From: an uncultured Clostridia bacterium
GTDB taxonomy: Bacteria; Bacillota; Clostridia; Christensenellales; UBA1242
NCBI GenBank assembly: GCA_934749845.1
Contig: CAKVHQ010000004.1
Location: forward strand, 1-64,000
Length of the DNA: 64,000 bases
Reading direction: 5' to 3'
How positions within the stretch are numbered: the stretch's first letter is position 1; the number at the start of each line of letters is the position of its first letter. The position numbers and the translations under genes are program-made. The notes below the pieces were generated by a model. It was given only the letters and a program-made list of their open reading frames with translations, had not been told where the DNA came from and made no database searches. This document shows positions 53,401-61,339 of the stretch, in pieces.

Positions 53401-54164
53401 ACACAATTAACAAAATTGATTATCCAGTAAAGCCAGAATACGATGACAACACAAAACTTAAACTTGAAAAAGAAATTGTTGGCGTTTATGTTACAGGACA
53501 TCCTCTTGACAAGTATATTAACAAATTTAATGGCTTTAACTTAAATGCCGAGATGATTCAAGAATATATGGACTCTTTAAGCACTGACGAAGAAGGGGAA
53601 GAAGAGCAGTTTGACGAGACTAATGCAAATAATAGTGGATTGCAAGACGGCATGCAAGTTTCGTTTGGCGGAATGGTTAGCGAAATAAAAAAGCTTTACA
53701 CCAAAAAAGACCAGAAAGAAATGGCAATAGTAAAGATTGAAGACTTGTATGGAACAATAGACGTCATGCTTTTCCCAAAAGCATATTCAAAATTTAAGCA
53801 TGTGCTTTATGAAGATGCAATAGGAACATTTACGGGAAAACTTTCAATAAGATATGGCGAGGCACCAACTGTTATGCTTGAGGGCTTTACTTCTTGGACA
53901 ACCGAAGAAACCAAAGTTGAAGAGGAAGTGACAGAAGTTAAGGAAAAGCCAAAAACATTATATCTTCGTTTTGATACGCAAAATAAAGATTTATACAATC
54001 AAATATTGGAAGTTTTGGATAGCCATATTGGCTCAAGTGATGTTTACATCAAATGTTCTTCAACTGGCAAGGCCTATAAACTTACAAGCACGGTTAAGTA
54101 CGACAACTTGCTTGAATACGAACTTTTGTCCTTGCTTGCACCACAAGATATAAAATATCAATAA
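50496..54164 (+). CDS. dnaE: DNA polymerase III alpha subunit DnaE
   Basis: A 1222-residue C-family polymerase. PHP domain: FVHLHLHTEYSLLDGAIKV, VTDHGNMH. Catalytic palm: GPGRGSGAGSIVAYGMGI, SMPDFDIDFEPERTEEV with the catalytic Asp residues, and later RPGPMDSIPKYIK. Then tandem HhH region (LISRTNKYGLNKKGIEALI) and an OB fold (VSFGGMVSEIKKLYTKKD). I start at ATG 50496 because the in-frame ATG at 50457 lies inside the whiA terminator and upstream of the -10. This is the short DnaE type that primes or assists PolC in Bacillota; polC is not in the window. Confidence 0.97.
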   Translation: MENKQSNFVHLHLHTEYSLLDGAIKVKDLIKKVESMGQTAVAVTDHGNMHVTTEFLDSLSAYNKKIDDWNSKPENQGNQKNHIKGIVGCEFYVSPNLNIKSGGLDYSHLILLAKNEVGYHTLAKLNGIASVDGFYYKPRIDYETLKKYHDGLICTNACISGDIPKLILARRYDEAEKLALEMKEMFGDDFYFEVQNHFIPEELEVRTHLKEMGEKLGIKLIATNDCHYLNKEDSEAQEVLMCISMKKTMDDPTHIRYGDQFYVKSEQEMLEVLKGFEDAVHNTMEIANKCEEFYLHKDPSLIPLYKAPDGKTSREYVRELATNGVYAKYKEVTPEIKERLEYELGIIDRMGFNDYFLVVWDYINYAESVGIAVGPGRGSGAGSIVAYGMGITKLDPLKYSLFFERFLNPERVSMPDFDIDFEPERTEEVIQYVTEKYGHDKVCRIVTFGRLKAKAVIKDVARVFRMPYAQSDEITKLIDTVGMFDHETLKYVFGLADKSKKNDDPELQAKYEDDLKYENPELVEMYNNNPNVKRVVDIAIKLENMPRNLSVHAAGVVICNKVLDENIPLTRVGDTIVTQYNMIDVEHLGFLKMDFLRVETLSDIIATKKIIKQVHNIDIDFYDMEYTDPKVYDLVCSSDTDAVFQLESGGFKKFLTDLQPRRLEDIIAGTALFRPGPMDSIPKYIKNKNDPSKIDYGMDCLKPILEPTYGIIVYQEQVMNILQEMAGYSLGQADNVRRMMGKKQMDKMIAERHTFLYGRDDEKHPIDGAIKRGASEEFANQIFDQMTSFASYAFNKAHAAAYTFITYQTAYLKTYYPVEFLIGVLNNRLNKPEDIAKYILYAKGKGYSVYPPDVNKSQSLFSYENGGIRFGIGALKNMGIAISEKIIEERKLNGDYLDINDLISRTNKYGLNKKGIEALILSGSLDGFNKPRSVLMEVYEKISERVNMDKKAQSNGQMSLFGSLIPASNTINKIDYPVKPEYDDNTKLKLEKEIVGVYVTGHPLDKYINKFNGFNLNAEMIQEYMDSLSTDEEGEEEQFDETNANNSGLQDGMQVSFGGMVSEIKKLYTKKDQKEMAIVKIEDLYGTIDVMLFPKAYSKFKHVLYEDAIGTFTGKLSIRYGEAPTVMLEGFTSWTTEETKVEEEVTEVKEKPKTLYLRFDTQNKDLYNQILEVLDSHIGSSDVYIKCSSTGKAYKLTSTVKYDNLLEYELLSLLAPQDIKYQ

Positions 54165-54187
54165 AAGCAGTTAAACACTGCTTTTTT
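54163..54187 (+). terminator. dnaE terminator
   Basis: Stem AAAAGCAGT (54163-54171) / ACTGCTTTT (54177-54185) with T-run. Confidence 0.88.
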
Positions 54188-54228
54188 CTTTTTAGAGTTT
54201 ATTTGATATTGTTTTTTTAAATTTATGA

Positions 54229-54234
54229 TATACT
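54229..54234 (+). promoter_or_regulatory. -10 box of the surface protease gene, leaderless layout
   Basis: TGA plus TATACT (54229-54234), seven bases before ATG 54242; no SD. Confidence 0.55.
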
Positions 54235-54241
54235 AATTAAT

Positions 54242-57200
54242 ATGAAAACTAAAGAAAATAAAATTTTAAAAGCAATAGTCTTTTCAATACTTGCAATTTT
54301 TGGATTGTTTAGTTTTGCGCTAATACTTCCAAAAAATAATGTGCAAGCGCAAGAAATCGAAAAGCCAGATATTTCTCAAGCGTCAGTTAACGATGACTAT
54401 TTTTGTTTGAAAGATTACTATCGAATTGAAACAAGCAACCAAGACGGTTTTGGAACTTGTGCCTATTTTTCTTATGTTAAGTCGTTTGAAACATTTTTGC
54501 AGAGAAAAACAGGCGAAAAATATGATTTTTCGGAAGCATGGTTAACATTATGCATGAAAAATTTAACGCCTTCTTATGTTATTGGAAACGGCGTTCAGCC
54601 ATATGACATAACAAGTGTTATTACAAGGCAAGGACTTTTGCTTGAAAGTGAGTTTCCTTATGATAATCTTTATGCCTTGGACAGCACTAACTATGAGCAG
54701 GTTTACGAAATGTATGCCCCACTAGCACATAAGTATAATTTTGATAAATACAAATTTACTAAACTTTATGATTCATCATTGTCACAAGAAGAAAATATTA
54801 TAAACTATAAGCAACATTTATTGATGAATGGCGGAATTAGTTCTAGTATCAACGATACCGAATTTATTTATATAAATAATTATGCTTATTCTTATTCGGA
54901 AAAGACGCTTAATCATGCAATTACTGTTATTGGTTGGAACGATAATGTAAGTTTTAAAGATAAAAATAATATAACTAGAAATGGTGCATTCATTGCTTTA
55001 AACAGTTGGGGAGAATTAAATAGCATAGTTCTTGTTGCCTACGATGACCCCAATTTACTAACACATATGTATGGTTTTGAATACAACTCAAATGTTAAGG
55101 ACACAATAGACACTAATGATTTTGAAATTGTAAATTCAAATTCTAATGTAACAAACTATGTTAATCCTTCGTGCAACGATAAAGTTAATAGTCTAGGTAA
55201 ATCAATTTTTCTAGACCAAAACATTTTTAATTATGGCGATAATATTAACATTACTTACGAATACACAAATAAAGAAAATATCCAAAACATTTCGTTTAAC
55301 ACAAAAATTTTGAATAATAATGTGGATGTTTCATCACTTTTCAACATTACTAGTTTAAATAACAAAGTTACAATTTCATCAAAAAGTCCTATCGACAGTG
55401 GCGATTACACAGTATTGTTTGAAATTGATAATAATAATGATGGAGTGGTGGATAAAACATGTAAGCACGAATTTTTTGTCTATTCTCAAGCAGAATTTTG
55501 TTATGTTCGTGCAGGAAAAAATACATCTGTTGAAACTTATCAAATGTTTAATAAAGTCCTTTCCACCGAAAATAAAAACACAATATATGCTTTTTCTAAA
55601 AATTCATCAATTATTTCACTATGCTTTAATGACTACGCAAGAGTAAAATCAGTTCAATGTTTCGACGACCTTATAATTTCAAATGGTCTTGAATATAAAT
55701 ATCGAGATTATAGTGAATATTCGCAATATTTTCCTTACTCAAACGGAAGATTTGATGTTGAACTTCCAGATTATAGCGAAAATAAACTTTATACTTTTAA
55801 TTTGTATATTTACACTTATGATAACACAATAATTCAAGTTGAAATTAAATGGTATAATTTATCATCTAACGACAAAAGAGTTTATGTTTATCAAAACCCT
55901 AGCGACAACTACAACACTAACATAAACGACAAATATATCGTTGTTGGTGAGAACTTTTCTCAATTAAATTTATCTAATAAGAGCAGTGATTGGAAAAATA
56001 ACTATTACTACTATTGGGATAAGGCGCAAACCCAATATGTTGATGACCAAAATTTCGACTCATTCATAAAAAGTTCATTATGCGACAACTATAATGCTAA
56101 AAACAACTTAAAACTTTACACCGACTACGAAATGAACTATACATTTATTTATCCTATGGTAACTAATCAACTAATGTTTTGTTATGAAGATGTTGATTTA
56201 GGCTCTAAATTTCAATATGGCGAACAAATGAATGTTAAAATTCCACAACCAGTGAATGTTTCAAACTATTCATTAAGCATTATAAACGATAACTTCCCAC
56301 AAGGAGTGTCTTGTGACCCTTACACATTTTGCCTAGTTGGAACTCCAAAACAAACAGGAAATTTTTCTTTTGATGTTTCTTGCGTGGATAAATATAATAA
56401 CGACCTAAAAACCATTCATGTAACTTTCACTGTTAGAAAAAAATATGTGGTTTACACGGTCGATTATAAAAACAGTGAATATGGCGAAGAACTTGTTCCT
56501 TTAACATATAACATTCTGTTTGATGAAATTGATAAAGACGACGCAAAGATAAAACTTTCTAGCCAAGCCGATAAATTTACGATTGGGAATTATGAAATTA
56601 GTGGCGAAGTGCAAAACCATAACTATATTGGAATTTATAAGTATTTTTTCTCCAAGCCATACTATAAAGTTGCTCCACGCACGATAAAGTATAATTTAAG
56701 TGGTTACAGCGAGCAATACGATGGCAATGAACATGGAGTTTCGTTGCGACTAACAAGTGCTTTCGATTGCATGGTCGAGTACTCACTTGATAACACTAAT
56801 TTTTCAACAAGTGAAATTAAGTTTAAAAATTACACTCCAAAAACAAAAATTTATGTTAAAATCAGTGCAGAAAATTCAACCACGGTTAACACAAGCGAAT
56901 ATGTTGAAATTTTAAAACGAAAATTAACAATCAATAATTTAGAAAATCAATTTTTCTATGATGGAAAAACTCATGCACCAAAGTTTAATTTGGGAAATGT
57001 TGTTGAAGGAGATGATGTTGGTTTAACAGTCGGCGAAGGGGCAAAAGAGATTGGCGACTATGTTGTTCCATTAAGTGTGTCAAATCAAAACTATGAAATA
57101 GATGAGCAAATTTCGTTAAAAATTAAAAAAGCAATTCCACAATATAAAAAACAACTAAAAGTTAAGGTTGACAATTCAATTAAGTGGTTAAGAGATATAG

Positions 57201-57448
57201 AACTTCCACAAGGCTATGAATTTGTTAACTCTAACCAATCTTTAGAATTTAATAAAAAATATGCTGGCATATATGTTCCAACAGATACTGAGCATTACGA
57301 GATAATGAATGTTGAAATTATCGTTGAATACAATCACGGAAAATTGGCGGGAATTATATTCTTGATTTCAATTTCTATAATAATTCCATGTGTAGTTGTA
57401 ATATTAGTAAAAGCAAAAAAAAGAGCAAAAGGCATAAATAAACAATAA
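54242..57448 (+). CDS. Cell-surface papain-like (C1) cysteine protease with beta-rich repeats
   Basis: A 1068-residue surface protein. Signal peptide at about 8-36 (ending NVQAQE). Papain-type catalytic domain: QDGFGTCAYFS (Gln67, Cys73), NHAITVIGWND (His225) and FIALNSWGE (Asn254). Trp after Cys is replaced by Ala-Tyr. About 600 residues of beta-sandwich domains follow. Near the end come MBG/YDG-like repeats (RTIKYNLSGYSEQYDGNEHG, KLTINNLENQFFYDGKTHAPKF). A C-terminal membrane helix (about 1035-1058) with a basic tail anchors it. There is no LPxTG. It probably cleaves external peptides or proteins; the substrate is unknown. Confidence 0.88.
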   Translation: MKTKENKILKAIVFSILAIFGLFSFALILPKNNVQAQEIEKPDISQASVNDDYFCLKDYYRIETSNQDGFGTCAYFSYVKSFETFLQRKTGEKYDFSEAWLTLCMKNLTPSYVIGNGVQPYDITSVITRQGLLLESEFPYDNLYALDSTNYEQVYEMYAPLAHKYNFDKYKFTKLYDSSLSQEENIINYKQHLLMNGGISSSINDTEFIYINNYAYSYSEKTLNHAITVIGWNDNVSFKDKNNITRNGAFIALNSWGELNSIVLVAYDDPNLLTHMYGFEYNSNVKDTIDTNDFEIVNSNSNVTNYVNPSCNDKVNSLGKSIFLDQNIFNYGDNINITYEYTNKENIQNISFNTKILNNNVDVSSLFNITSLNNKVTISSKSPIDSGDYTVLFEIDNNNDGVVDKTCKHEFFVYSQAEFCYVRAGKNTSVETYQMFNKVLSTENKNTIYAFSKNSSIISLCFNDYARVKSVQCFDDLIISNGLEYKYRDYSEYSQYFPYSNGRFDVELPDYSENKLYTFNLYIYTYDNTIIQVEIKWYNLSSNDKRVYVYQNPSDNYNTNINDKYIVVGENFSQLNLSNKSSDWKNNYYYYWDKAQTQYVDDQNFDSFIKSSLCDNYNAKNNLKLYTDYEMNYTFIYPMVTNQLMFCYEDVDLGSKFQYGEQMNVKIPQPVNVSNYSLSIINDNFPQGVSCDPYTFCLVGTPKQTGNFSFDVSCVDKYNNDLKTIHVTFTVRKKYVVYTVDYKNSEYGEELVPLTYNILFDEIDKDDAKIKLSSQADKFTIGNYEISGEVQNHNYIGIYKYFFSKPYYKVAPRTIKYNLSGYSEQYDGNEHGVSLRLTSAFDCMVEYSLDNTNFSTSEIKFKNYTPKTKIYVKISAENSTTVNTSEYVEILKRKLTINNLENQFFYDGKTHAPKFNLGNVVEGDDVGLTVGEGAKEIGDYVVPLSVSNQNYEIDEQISLKIKKAIPQYKKQLKVKVDNSIKWLRDIELPQGYEFVNSNQSLEFNKKYAGIYVPTDTEHYEIMNVEIIVEYNHGKLAGIIFLISISIIIPCVVVILVKAKKRAKGINKQ

Positions 57449-57474
57449 AAAAACAGCAAATTTGCTGTTTTTTT
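57447..57474. terminator. Bidirectional terminator
   Basis: Perfect palindrome centred on AAACAGCAAA/TTTGCTGTTT (57451-57470) with A and T runs on either side, between converging genes. Confidence 0.9.
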
Positions 57475-57853
57475 AAATGTTTGCGTGATTTCTTCCAACA
57501 TTATATGAATTTTCTTGTGAAGTCTCATCGCTTTGGTCTGTGTTACTTTCTTTCACTTCTTGCTGGGCATTTTCTTGTTCAACTTCTCTTAAAACCTGTT
57601 CTTGTTTTGCGTGCTTATCATACATAACTCTTTCGTCGTGTTTTAGTTTTTTAGCGTTTAATCTTCCTTTGTTTTTTATTACGCTGTAAACAAGCCAACA
57701 AGCACACACCCCAACAAATATATAAACCATTCGGCTAAAAATGCTTCCTTGGTAGCCAAATAGTCCCGCAACTAAATCGTATTGAAACATGCCAATCGAC
57801 AGCCAGTTCATTGCTCCAAAAATCACAACAATAAATGCAATTATGCTAACCAT
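57473..57853 (-). CDS. DUF378-family small membrane protein with acidic tail
   Basis: A 126-residue protein. The first 60 residues are the DUF378 (YuzA-like) pair of helices: IIAFIVVIFGAMNWLSIGMFQ, DLVAGLFG and MVYIFVGVCACWLVYSVI. The rest is a charged, Glu/Gln/Asn-rich cytoplasmic tail of about 65 residues, absent from the usual roughly 70-residue members. Function unknown. SD GGAGA. It is transcribed alone and converges on the surface protease gene. Confidence 0.82.
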   Translation of the reverse strand: MVSIIAFIVVIFGAMNWLSIGMFQYDLVAGLFGYQGSIFSRMVYIFVGVCACWLVYSVIKNKGRLNAKKLKHDERVMYDKHAKQEQVLREVEQENAQQEVKESNTDQSDETSQENSYNVGRNHANI

Positions 57854-57927
57854 ATTTATTTCTCCTTTCTACATTATTTACTTTTCGCAATATAAGAAAA
57901 ATAATTCAAAAAAAATAAAATTGAGTA

Positions 57928-57956
57928 TTGACTTTTGAAGTTAAATAAAATATAAT
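57928..57956 (+). promoter_or_regulatory. Strong promoter for the gene at 57992
   Basis: TTGACT (57928-57933), 17-base spacer, TATAAT (57951-57956). The preceding AAAATTGAGTATTGAC repeats the promoter at 24565. Confidence 0.8.
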
Positions 57957-57991
57957 TTAAGCAATTAAAAAAGTAGGAGATGTTTTATATT

Positions 57992-59068
57992 ATGTTTGGA
58001 AAATTTAAATTAGATTTAACAACAAAAGAAGGAATTGAAAAACTTGAAACTGTTAAGACATTTGCTAAAAGAAAATCACTTGTAAAAAGAAATCCTGATG
58101 TTGTTTTGTATGCAGGTAAATGGTGGAGCAAAGATAAAGAAGAATTTGATAAACTTGTTAACTTGGCTTTGCAACTTAAACCTGAAATTATTGTAAATTT
58201 TAAAGGAAAAGACGGCTTGGTTTTGTCTTACGACTATGTTAAAACAGCAGTTTTGGCAGACCCAATGGTAATTGCAAAAATGAACGATGAATTAAGAGAT
58301 TATATTGATGAAAAATTGTTCGTTCGTGCTTTTTCAAGAAATCCTTTGGTTTTGAGCATTCAAGGCTTGAAAGTTTTAAACAAACGCTTTGTTAGAACAA
58401 TAGAAGTTATGGAAGATGGAAAACCTGTTACTAAAAAAATCACAACTTCATTAAGAACAGAATGCTTAAAGGCAATTAGATTAAGCGAAGGTATTTCTAA
58501 ATATCACGAAGGTTACGATGATATTGCAAAAATTTTTGCAGACCTATTAAAAACTTCAAAACAATATCAAAGCAAAAAGTATAGCACAGAGTTGTTGCAA
58601 AATTACGCAACACTTATGAATGCAATGATTAAAAAGAAAAATCAAAAGTTAAGAGCAGTTTCTGCTGACGCATGGCTTGTTAATAATGGTAAGCCAATGT
58701 ATAAAGCAATTAGAGTATCAGCAAAAAAAGATAGTGAACTTGAAGGCTTAATTACAGATATGCCAACAGAAATGCTCCCTGAAAAAATTGTTAAAAGACT
58801 AATTATAACAGCAATAAAAGTAAATCCAGAATACTATTTGAAATTGGAAGAATATGGCTTCGGTCACTACAAAGACGATAACACAGTAAAATACAACTTG
58901 TACAAATCACTTAAAAAACATGGAATGCTTAAAAGGGCTAGCGAGTTCATGGATGAAAAATCAATCCAAAGAGCACAAAACAAAATGGCAGGACTTGCAA
59001 AAAGACCTCCACGCAAACCAATGCTTCCTTCTGTAATCGAAAAAGAAGACGAAGAAAAATTATTCTAA
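57992..59068 (+). CDS. Basic helical protein, unknown function
   Basis: This 358-residue protein was not recognised. It is rich in Lys and Leu, predicted mostly helical, without signal peptide, membrane helix or metal site. A conserved-looking start (FGKFKLDLTTKEGIEKLETVKTF) and a Pro-rich basic segment near the end (AGLAKRPPRKPMLPS) before an acidic terminus are its landmarks. An ATG at 57980 is in frame but falls within the SD (TAGGAG), so 57992 is preferred. It has a near-perfect promoter and a long terminator, implying a well-expressed single-gene unit, perhaps nucleic-acid binding. Confidence 0.65.
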   Translation: MFGKFKLDLTTKEGIEKLETVKTFAKRKSLVKRNPDVVLYAGKWWSKDKEEFDKLVNLALQLKPEIIVNFKGKDGLVLSYDYVKTAVLADPMVIAKMNDELRDYIDEKLFVRAFSRNPLVLSIQGLKVLNKRFVRTIEVMEDGKPVTKKITTSLRTECLKAIRLSEGISKYHEGYDDIAKIFADLLKTSKQYQSKKYSTELLQNYATLMNAMIKKKNQKLRAVSADAWLVNNGKPMYKAIRVSAKKDSELEGLITDMPTEMLPEKIVKRLIITAIKVNPEYYLKLEEYGFGHYKDDNTVKYNLYKSLKKHGMLKRASEFMDEKSIQRAQNKMAGLAKRPPRKPMLPSVIEKEDEEKLF

Positions 59069-59085
59069 TTAAAACTAAAAATATT

Positions 59086-59118
59086 CTAAAAAACTCGCTT
59101 AATTGGTGAGTTTTTTAG
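59086..59118 (+). terminator. Terminator before greA
   Basis: A 13-bp stem: 59086-59098 (CTAAAAAACTCGC) with 59106-59118 (GTGAGTTTTTTAG), loop TTAATTG. The last bases touch the greA -35. Confidence 0.88.
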
Positions 59119-59147
59119 TTGACAAGCATATAATAAATAAGTATAAT
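59119..59147 (+). promoter_or_regulatory. Full-consensus greA promoter with start-site palindrome
   Basis: TTGACA (59119-59124), 17-base spacer, TATAAT (59142-59147). TTCAATA-TCAAT-TATTGAA (59147-59165) is a perfect inverted repeat covering the predicted start point near 59154. Confidence 0.85.
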
Positions 59148-59166
59148 TCAATATCAATTATTGAAT

Positions 59167-59190
59167 TGCATTTTATAATGCACTTTTTTT
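59167..59190 (+). terminator. Attenuator-like terminator in the greA leader
   Basis: Stem TGCATT (59167-59172) / AATGCA (59177-59182), loop TTAT, then C and T7. It lies after the promoter and before the SD AAGGAG, so it would cut greA transcripts short unless read through. Confidence 0.6.
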
Positions 59191-59208
59191 AATGATAAGG
59201 AGACCATT

Positions 59209-59679
59209 ATGGAAGAAATTTTTATAACAAAAGAAGGTTTAGAAAAAATCAAGGCTGAACTTGAAAGAATGAAAACCGTTGAGAGAATAGAAGTTCAAAA
59301 AATGATTGGCGAAGCAAAAAGTTACGGCGATTTGTCTGAAAATAGTGAGTATGATGCTGCTAAAACAAGAGAAGCTCAACTTGAAACAAAAATTATTGAA
59401 CTTGAAAATAAAATTAAATTTGCAAAGGTTATTTCGGAAGACGAACTTTCAACACACATTGTTAATGTTGGTTCTGTTGTTAAACTTTACGATGAAGAGT
59501 TTGATGAAGAAGTTGAATATAAAATTGTTGGCGAAGATGAAAGTGACCCATTAAATGGTAAAATTTCAAACACAAGCCCAGTTGGAAAAGCAATTTTAGG
59601 AAGAAAAGTTAATGATGTTGTGAAAGTTGAAACTCCGGGTGGAGAATGCGTTTACAAAATTCTTAAAATTGGCGTATAG
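59209..59679 (+). CDS. greA: Transcription elongation factor GreA
   Basis: A 156-residue cleavage factor that rescues backtracked RNA polymerase. The N-terminal coiled coil (ITKEGLEKIKAELERMKTVERIEVQKMIGEAKSYGDLSENSEYDAAK) contains the catalytic acidic tip (GDLSENSEYD). The C-terminal FKBP-like domain includes SPVGKAILGRKVNDVVKVETPGG. Length is normal. It is monocistronic, with a leader that resembles an attenuator and a strong terminator. Confidence 0.97.
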   Translation: MEEIFITKEGLEKIKAELERMKTVERIEVQKMIGEAKSYGDLSENSEYDAAKTREAQLETKIIELENKIKFAKVISEDELSTHIVNVGSVVKLYDEEFDEEVEYKIVGEDESDPLNGKISNTSPVGKAILGRKVNDVVKVETPGGECVYKILKIGV

Positions 59680-59695
59680 TTTTCAAAAAATTATG

Positions 59696-59726
59696 ATGCA
59701 AGTTAATGTAACTTGCATTTTTTTTG
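59696..59726 (+). terminator. greA terminator
   Basis: Perfect 10-bp stem ATGCAAGTTA (59696-59705) / TAACTTGCAT (59709-59718), loop ATG, then T8. Confidence 0.9.
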
Positions 59727-59750
59727 TTTTGCCTAAACCTAATGATGTGC

Positions 59751-59756
59751 TAAAAT
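59751..59756 (+). promoter_or_regulatory. -10 box of the tmk operon
   Basis: TGC plus TAAAAT (59751-59756). The start should be near 59763, which removes the ATG at 59761 and leaves a ten-base leader with SD GGAGA. Confidence 0.55.
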
Positions 59757-59772
59757 TTATATGGAGAAAATT

Positions 59773-60393
59773 ATGAAAAATTTTATTACATTTGAAGGTG
59801 GCGAAGGTTGCGGAAAAACCACTGTTATTAGTAGACTTCATGACTATTGCAATGAACATAATATTGCAAATATCATAACAAGAGAGCCAGGTGGAGTGAA
59901 AGAGTGCGAAGAAATTCGTGATATGCTAAAATCCACGAAAACTTTTTCCACAAAAACGCAAGTACTACTTTTTTCTGCCAGCCGTTCTCATTTATGTGAG
60001 CAAGTAATCAAGCCTAGCCTTGACGAAGGCAAAATTGTGTTTTGCGATAGATTTTATGATTCAACTCGAGTTTATCAAGGCATGAACGGGAATATTGGCG
60101 ACTCACTAATAATGCAAATAACAAATTTTGCTGTTGGCGATGTTAAGCCACAACTAACATTCTTTTTGGACATCGACCCAGTTGACGCATTTAAAAGAAA
60201 AGGTGGAGCAGACAAAGGCGATGTTTTTGAGGAAGCAGGAATAGAATTTCACAAAAAAGTTAGAGAGAACTTTAAGTTGCTTGCAAAAAACGAGCCAGAA
60301 AGATTTGTTATTATTGATGCATCTTTAAGTGCCGATGAAGTTTTTGAAAATGTACTTACAGTATTGAAAAAGGAAAAAATTATAAATGTTTAA
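59773..60393 (+). CDS. tmk: Thymidylate kinase
   Basis: A 206-residue dTMP kinase. P-loop FEGGEGCGKTTV, the REPGG motif (ITREPGGVKECEEIR) and DRFYDSTRVYQG are all intact. Start ATG 59773 is chosen because SD GGAGA lies seven bases upstream and the longer ATG at 59761 would precede the transcription start. The end overlaps holB by eight bases. It heads the tmk-holB-ricT-trmN row common in Bacillota. Confidence 0.96.
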   Translation: MKNFITFEGGEGCGKTTVISRLHDYCNEHNIANIITREPGGVKECEEIRDMLKSTKTFSTKTQVLLFSASRSHLCEQVIKPSLDEGKIVFCDRFYDSTRVYQGMNGNIGDSLIMQITNFAVGDVKPQLTFFLDIDPVDAFKRKGGADKGDVFEEAGIEFHKKVRENFKLLAKNEPERFVIIDASLSADEVFENVLTVLKKEKIINV

Positions 60394-61339
60394 TTTTGTT
60401 TTGCAACATAAAGATAATTTTGCAAAAGTTTTAAGTTCAACAAGTCACGCAATTTTAATTGAAAGCAATGACGATACCTTGATAAAAAATGTAGCAAAAT
60501 TATATGCAATGAATTTGTTTTGTAAAAGTAAAAACGCTTGCGGAATTTGCAGTAGTTGTTTAAAAATTATAGACAATAATAGTTTGGATGCTCTAATTTA
60601 TCCAACACAAAAAAACTTTTTAATGGATGATGTTAACGATTTACTCGATAAACTCAATATCACACCAGCCGAAAATGATTATAAAGTTTTTATTATAAAC
60701 AACATAGACCAAGCAAGTGCACTTGTGCAAAACAAATTGTTAAAGTCTATTGAAGAGCCACCAAAATTTGTTAAGTTTGTTTTAACTTGCAATTCTAGGC
60801 AAAAGGTTTTGCCAACTATTGTTTCAAGATGCGAAACCATTCATTTAAATAATTTTACACAGCAAGAAATGACACCACTACTAGAAAACTTGCCCGGTGA
60901 ATATAGACAAATTATTGGCGAATATAGTCAAGGCAATTTAACGGTTTTGGAAAAATTAAAATGTGATAATAGTTTTATTGACAATTACAACTATGCTTTG
61001 AAAATTTTATGTAATTTAACAAATAGCAAAGAAATGTTGGAATTTTCCTCGTTTTTATGTGAAAATAAGCAAAAATTTCTTGAAATTGTTGAAATTTTAG
61101 ATATGTTTTTGTTCGACATAGTTAACATAAATTGTGGTAAAGTTGACCTTGTTCAAAACAAATTTTGTTTGGCGCAATTAACAAAAGCAAGCAAAAATTT
61201 ATCAACAAAGGCTTGCTTGGAAATTAAAAATAAAATTTTGTTGATTAACGAAAAATTAAACTTAAATACGAACTTAAACAGTGTTGTTGATGAGTTCTTA
61301 CTGGGATATTTGGAGGAAAAATGGAAAAGCAAAAAGTAG
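60386..61339 (+). CDS. holB: DNA polymerase III delta-prime subunit
   Basis: A 317-residue clamp-loader subunit. A zinc module (CKSKNACGICSSC) and sensor/interface region (NNIDQASALVQNKLLKSIEEPP, VSRCETIHL) are clear. There is no functional Walker A (ILIESNDDTLIKN), as is normal for delta-prime. Overlaps both neighbours, so translation is coupled. Confidence 0.94.
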   Translation: MFNFVLQHKDNFAKVLSSTSHAILIESNDDTLIKNVAKLYAMNLFCKSKNACGICSSCLKIIDNNSLDALIYPTQKNFLMDDVNDLLDKLNITPAENDYKVFIINNIDQASALVQNKLLKSIEEPPKFVKFVLTCNSRQKVLPTIVSRCETIHLNNFTQQEMTPLLENLPGEYRQIIGEYSQGNLTVLEKLKCDNSFIDNYNYALKILCNLTNSKEMLEFSSFLCENKQKFLEIVEILDMFLFDIVNINCGKVDLVQNKFCLAQLTKASKNLSTKACLEIKNKILLINEKLNLNTNLNSVVDEFLLGYLEEKWKSKK

